From: Corynebacterium aurimucosum ATCC 700975
Lineage (GTDB): Bacteria > Actinomycetota > Actinomycetes > Mycobacteriales > Mycobacteriaceae
DNA length: 64,000 nucleotides
NCBI RefSeq assembly: GCF_007672725.1
Contig: NZ_VDTC01000002.1
Span: 62,001-126,000 of the forward strand
Direction of reading: 5' to 3'
A model generated the notes under the pieces. The model was not told the origin of the DNA, ran no database searches, and saw only the letters and a program-made list of their open reading frames with translations. Position numbers and translations under genes: made by a program. Shown in pieces: positions 61,763-64,000 of the stretch (its first letter is position 1; each line of letters begins with the position of its first letter).

Positions 61763-62764
61763 TTACACTCCTTGGCGTAGTGCGGCGGTGTGGCAGGGGG
61801 CGTCGAAAAGCGCAAGGTCTTCGTCGTCGGCGCGCATAACGCTCACGGAGCACCCGGCCATATCCAGACTCGTAACGAAGTTGCCCACAAGGGAGCGTTC
61901 AATGCTCACCCCCGCCTCCTTTAAGCGCTGAGCTACCCGACGGTAAACCACGTAAAGCTCAGAGGCCGGGGTGGCTCCCATGCCGTTGACAACGACGATG
62001 GTGCGCTCGCCTTCGCTCAGCTTAAGGTCTGCCAGGACGGGATCAAGCAAGTGGTCCGTTACGTCGTCGGCCGAAACCAGCGGAATCTCCTTGCGGCCCG
62101 GCTCGCCGTGGATGCCCACGCCCAACTCAACCTCGTCTTCCCCGAGGTTAAAGGAAGGCTTGCCCACATGGGGCACGGTGCAGGCGGAAAGCGCCGCGCC
62201 CATAGTCGCGGTGTTTTCTACCACCTTTTTCGCCACAGCGGTCACCGCAACGAGATCATCGCCGCGCTCGGCCGCCGCACCGGCCAGCTTCTCCACCAAC
62301 AGCGTTCCGGCAACGCCGCGGCGACCGGCTGTAAACGTAGAATCTTCCACCGCGACATCGTCGTCGACGATGACCTGGCTGACCTCAACATCATCGAATT
62401 CAGCCAGCTCTGCCGCAGTATCGAAGTTGAGCACATCGCCGGTGTAGTTCTTCACGATGTAGAGCACTCCCGCCCCAGCATTAGCTGCCTCGGTGGCTGC
62501 TTGGATGGCATCTGGCGTCGGAGATGTAAACATAGCGCCGGGCACGGCCGCGTCCAACATTCCATGGCCGACGAAACCGGCATGCAGCGGCTCGTGCCCA
62601 GAGCCACCGCCGGAGACAATGGCAACCTTGCCGTGTTCTTTCTTCTGTTTGCGGAAAACAAACAGCGGGTTCGTGTTGCGAGTGACAATGTCACCGTGGG
62701 CTAACGCGAAGCCCTCTACTGATTCGGCTACTACGTTGTCCGGTGAGTTGATGAGCTTTTTCAT
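61763..62764 (-). CDS. dhaK: Dihydroxyacetone kinase subunit DhaK (substrate-binding)
   Basis: 333 residues binding dihydroxyacetone covalently through a hemiaminal to a histidine, His219 here in ELGVGIHGEPG. The N-terminal half has VSGGGSGHEPLHAGFVGHGM and VLYIVKNYTGDVLNFDTA, which line the site. The product dihydroxyacetone phosphate enters glycolysis. I chose the second of two adjacent ATGs (MKKLINSPDN) because AAGGAG is seven bases upstream and homologues begin MKKLIN. It is the first gene of the dhaKLM operon. Confidence 0.96.
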   Translation of the reverse strand: MKKLINSPDNVVAESVEGFALAHGDIVTRNTNPLFVFRKQKKEHGKVAIVSGGGSGHEPLHAGFVGHGMLDAAVPGAMFTSPTPDAIQAATEAANAGAGVLYIVKNYTGDVLNFDTAAELAEFDDVEVSQVIVDDDVAVEDSTFTAGRRGVAGTLLVEKLAGAAAERGDDLVAVTAVAKKVVENTATMGAALSACTVPHVGKPSFNLGEDEVELGVGIHGEPGRKEIPLVSADDVTDHLLDPVLADLKLSEGERTIVVVNGMGATPASELYVVYRRVAQRLKEAGVSIERSLVGNFVTSLDMAGCSVSVMRADDEDLALFDAPCHTAALRQGV

Positions 62765-62871
62765 CATCTTTCTCCTTAGGTTTTCTTTGGCCTAGAGCAC
62801 TCTTCTCACAATGCTGCCGAGCCTACCCTTCGCCACCGGATACTGTGCCGGATTCTACTGCGTCCGCGCAG

Positions 62872-64000
62872 CTACCACTTGCGCAGATAATCGATGCGCT
62901 CTTGCAACTGCTCAGCGTTACACAGCGCGGTAGGAGGTCCGCCGCAGGCCTTGCGCGCTTCGGTGTGGATGGCTCCGTGCGGGCGGCCGGTGCGCTGAGC
63001 GGTGATGGAGACCACCGTGTTGAGCTCCTTGCGCAGCGCGGAAATCTCATCCACCACGCCTGACTGGGATCCGGTGCTGCTTGCCGACGCCTCCGCCCCA
63101 CGCTTAGGCGCATGCGGGGTGCCGTAGAGCTTGCGACGTTGTTCCTCCGCCGCCTCAGCAGCCCGGCGCGCCTTCTCCTCTGCCTCACGGCGATCCATCT
63201 CATCGGACTGTTTCTTGCGAAGGAGGTCCTTGACCTGGTCTGCGTCGAGAAGCCCGGGAATTCCGAGGAAGTCTTCTTCTTCGTCGGTGATATTGCCCGT
63301 GGTGAACTGCGAGCCGTTGTAGAGCAGGCCGGAGAATTCTGCTTCCGCGCCGAGGGACTCATAGGAAGGCTCGAGCATGTCCGGCTCGGACTTCTTCTTA
63401 TTGGCGTCCTCGAGCAACTCATCGTCCCAGCCCTCCTTGTCGGGGTTCTTCTCCCCTCCGAGGACGTGGTCGCGCTGCTTCTCCATGTTCTCCGCCAGCC
63501 CCAGCAGGACCGGGACAGACGGCAGGAATACCGAGGCGGTCTCGCCCGGCATACGGGAGCGCACGAAGCGGCCGATGGCCTGAGCAAAAAAGAGCGGGGT
63601 CGAGGCAGACGTGGCATAGACACCCACTGCGAGGCGCGGAACGTCGACGCCCTCGGACACCATGCGTACGGCCACCATCCACTCGTCGGTGGATTCGGAG
63701 AACTCTGCGATACGCGCGGAGGAACCCGGGTCATCGGAAAGGATGACGGATACCGGGGTGTTCGAAATCTGCTTGAGGATCTTCGCGTAGGCGCGCGCCG
63801 TCGTCGTATCGGTAGCGAGTACGAGGCCGCCGGCATCCGGCATGTTGCGGCGCATCTGCATCAGACGCGTGTGGGCAGCTTGAAGGACGGTGGGGATCCA
63901 CTCGCCCTTGGGGTCCAGAGCAGTGCGCCACGCGCGGGCGGTCTGCTCCGGATTGAGGATATCGCCCAAGCGGGCCGTATGTTCCTCGCCGGCACTATCG
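62872..64000 (-). CDS. SF2 DEAD/DEAH-type helicase, C-terminal part (cut by window end)
   Basis: About 375 C-terminal residues of a superfamily 2 helicase. Visible are the second RecA-like domain with GLVLATDTTTARAYAKIL, motif V (VRMVSEGVDVPRLAVGVYAT) and motif VI (LFFAQAIGRFVRSRMPGE). A long C-terminal extension is charged and helical (DEMDRREAEEKARRAAEAAE). The start and ATP-binding half are outside the window, and the frame runs on at 64000. Homologues near sigA in corynebacteria are annotated as DNA/RNA helicases; the exact role is unknown. Confidence 0.88.
   Translation of the reverse strand, partial: DSAGEEHTARLGDILNPEQTARAWRTALDPKGEWIPTVLQAAHTRLMQMRRNMPDAGGLVLATDTTTARAYAKILKQISNTPVSVILSDDPGSSARIAEFSESTDEWMVAVRMVSEGVDVPRLAVGVYATSASTPLFFAQAIGRFVRSRMPGETASVFLPSVPVLLGLAENMEKQRDHVLGGEKNPDKEGWDDELLEDANKKKSEPDMLEPSYESLGAEAEFSGLLYNGSQFTTGNITDEEEDFLGIPGLLDADQVKDLLRKKQSDEMDRREAEEKARRAAEAAEEQRRKLYGTPHAPKRGAEASASSTGSQSGVVDEISALRKELNTVVSITAQRTGRPHGAIHTEARKACGGPPTALCNAEQLQERIDYLRKW

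Noticed and set aside
1..64000. CRISPR arrays, insertion sequences, rRNA genes and known riboswitches
   Set aside because: No spaced repeat arrays, transposase frames, terminal inverted repeats, rRNA sequence or recognisable riboswitch was seen when reading both strands.

Overview
The window is a stretch of core chromosome from a high-G+C actinobacterium, almost certainly a Corynebacterium. The gene order runs parallel to conserved mycobacterial/corynebacterial blocks: aspS; hisS-MBL-ppiA-rel-apt-lipoprotein-secF-secD-yajC-ruvBAC; yebC-tesB-pimA-patA-pgsA-HIT-thrS; and ribD-like-aftC-msrB-hemQ-DUF3000-rnd-dxs-trmA-like-DUF3159-DUF3710-dut-DUF3093-DUF4193-ppgK-sigA. Two proteins match the FMN-oxidoreductase families named after C. 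efficiens CE1758 and CE1759. GTG/TTG starts are frequent, and several genes begin about 7-9 bases after a TANNNT box, as expected for leaderless transcripts. The species cannot be fixed from sequence alone.

Layout. 1-4.6 kb (minus): start of alaS, rarA, an aminoglycoside-phosphotransferase-like gene and aspS. 4.8-11.8 kb (plus): a zinc metallopeptidase, a Pit phosphate transporter behind an inverted-repeat-rich control region, a HEPN-CBS fusion, an LLM monooxygenase/FMN reductase pair and L-serine dehydratase. 11.8-14.2 kb (minus): hisS, an MBL hydrolase and tpx. 14.3-16.1 kb (plus): a membrane cyclophilin and two tandem, related small secreted proteins. 16.3-29.6 kb (minus): DUF421, a secreted 5'-nucleotidase, rel, apt, a peptide-binding lipoprotein, secFD, yajC and ruvBAC. 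29.8-42.7 kb: a nitroreductase, yebC, tesB, a DUF3817/GT87 pair convergent with the phosphatidylinositol-mannoside genes (pimA, patA, pgsA), HIT, thrS, and a Dyp peroxidase/PCuAC/CopC group. 42.9-44.0 kb: six tRNA genes in one minus-strand transcript (Gly, Val, Gly, Cys, Val, Gly) plus a divergent tRNA-Val(CAC). 44.3-59.8 kb: a TDT transporter, then the aftC-to-sigA block. 60-64 kb: a small membrane protein, dhaK-dhaL-dhaM (DhaM fused to HPr) and the C-terminal part of an SF2 helicase cut by the window end.

Most genes are housekeeping: translation, Sec export, Holliday-junction resolution, stringent response, cell-envelope PI-mannoside and arabinan synthesis, haem and isoprenoid synthesis, and the primary sigma factor. 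The accessory points of most interest are the HEPN-CBS protein, the tandem small secreted proteins, the DhaM-HPr fusion, the control region of the phosphate transporter, the absence of suhB from its usual place beside ppgK (with a direct repeat in the gap), and the tRNA cluster, which corresponds to the locus where C. glutamicum carries its large CGP3 prophage (from memory). No insertion sequence, CRISPR array or prophage was seen.
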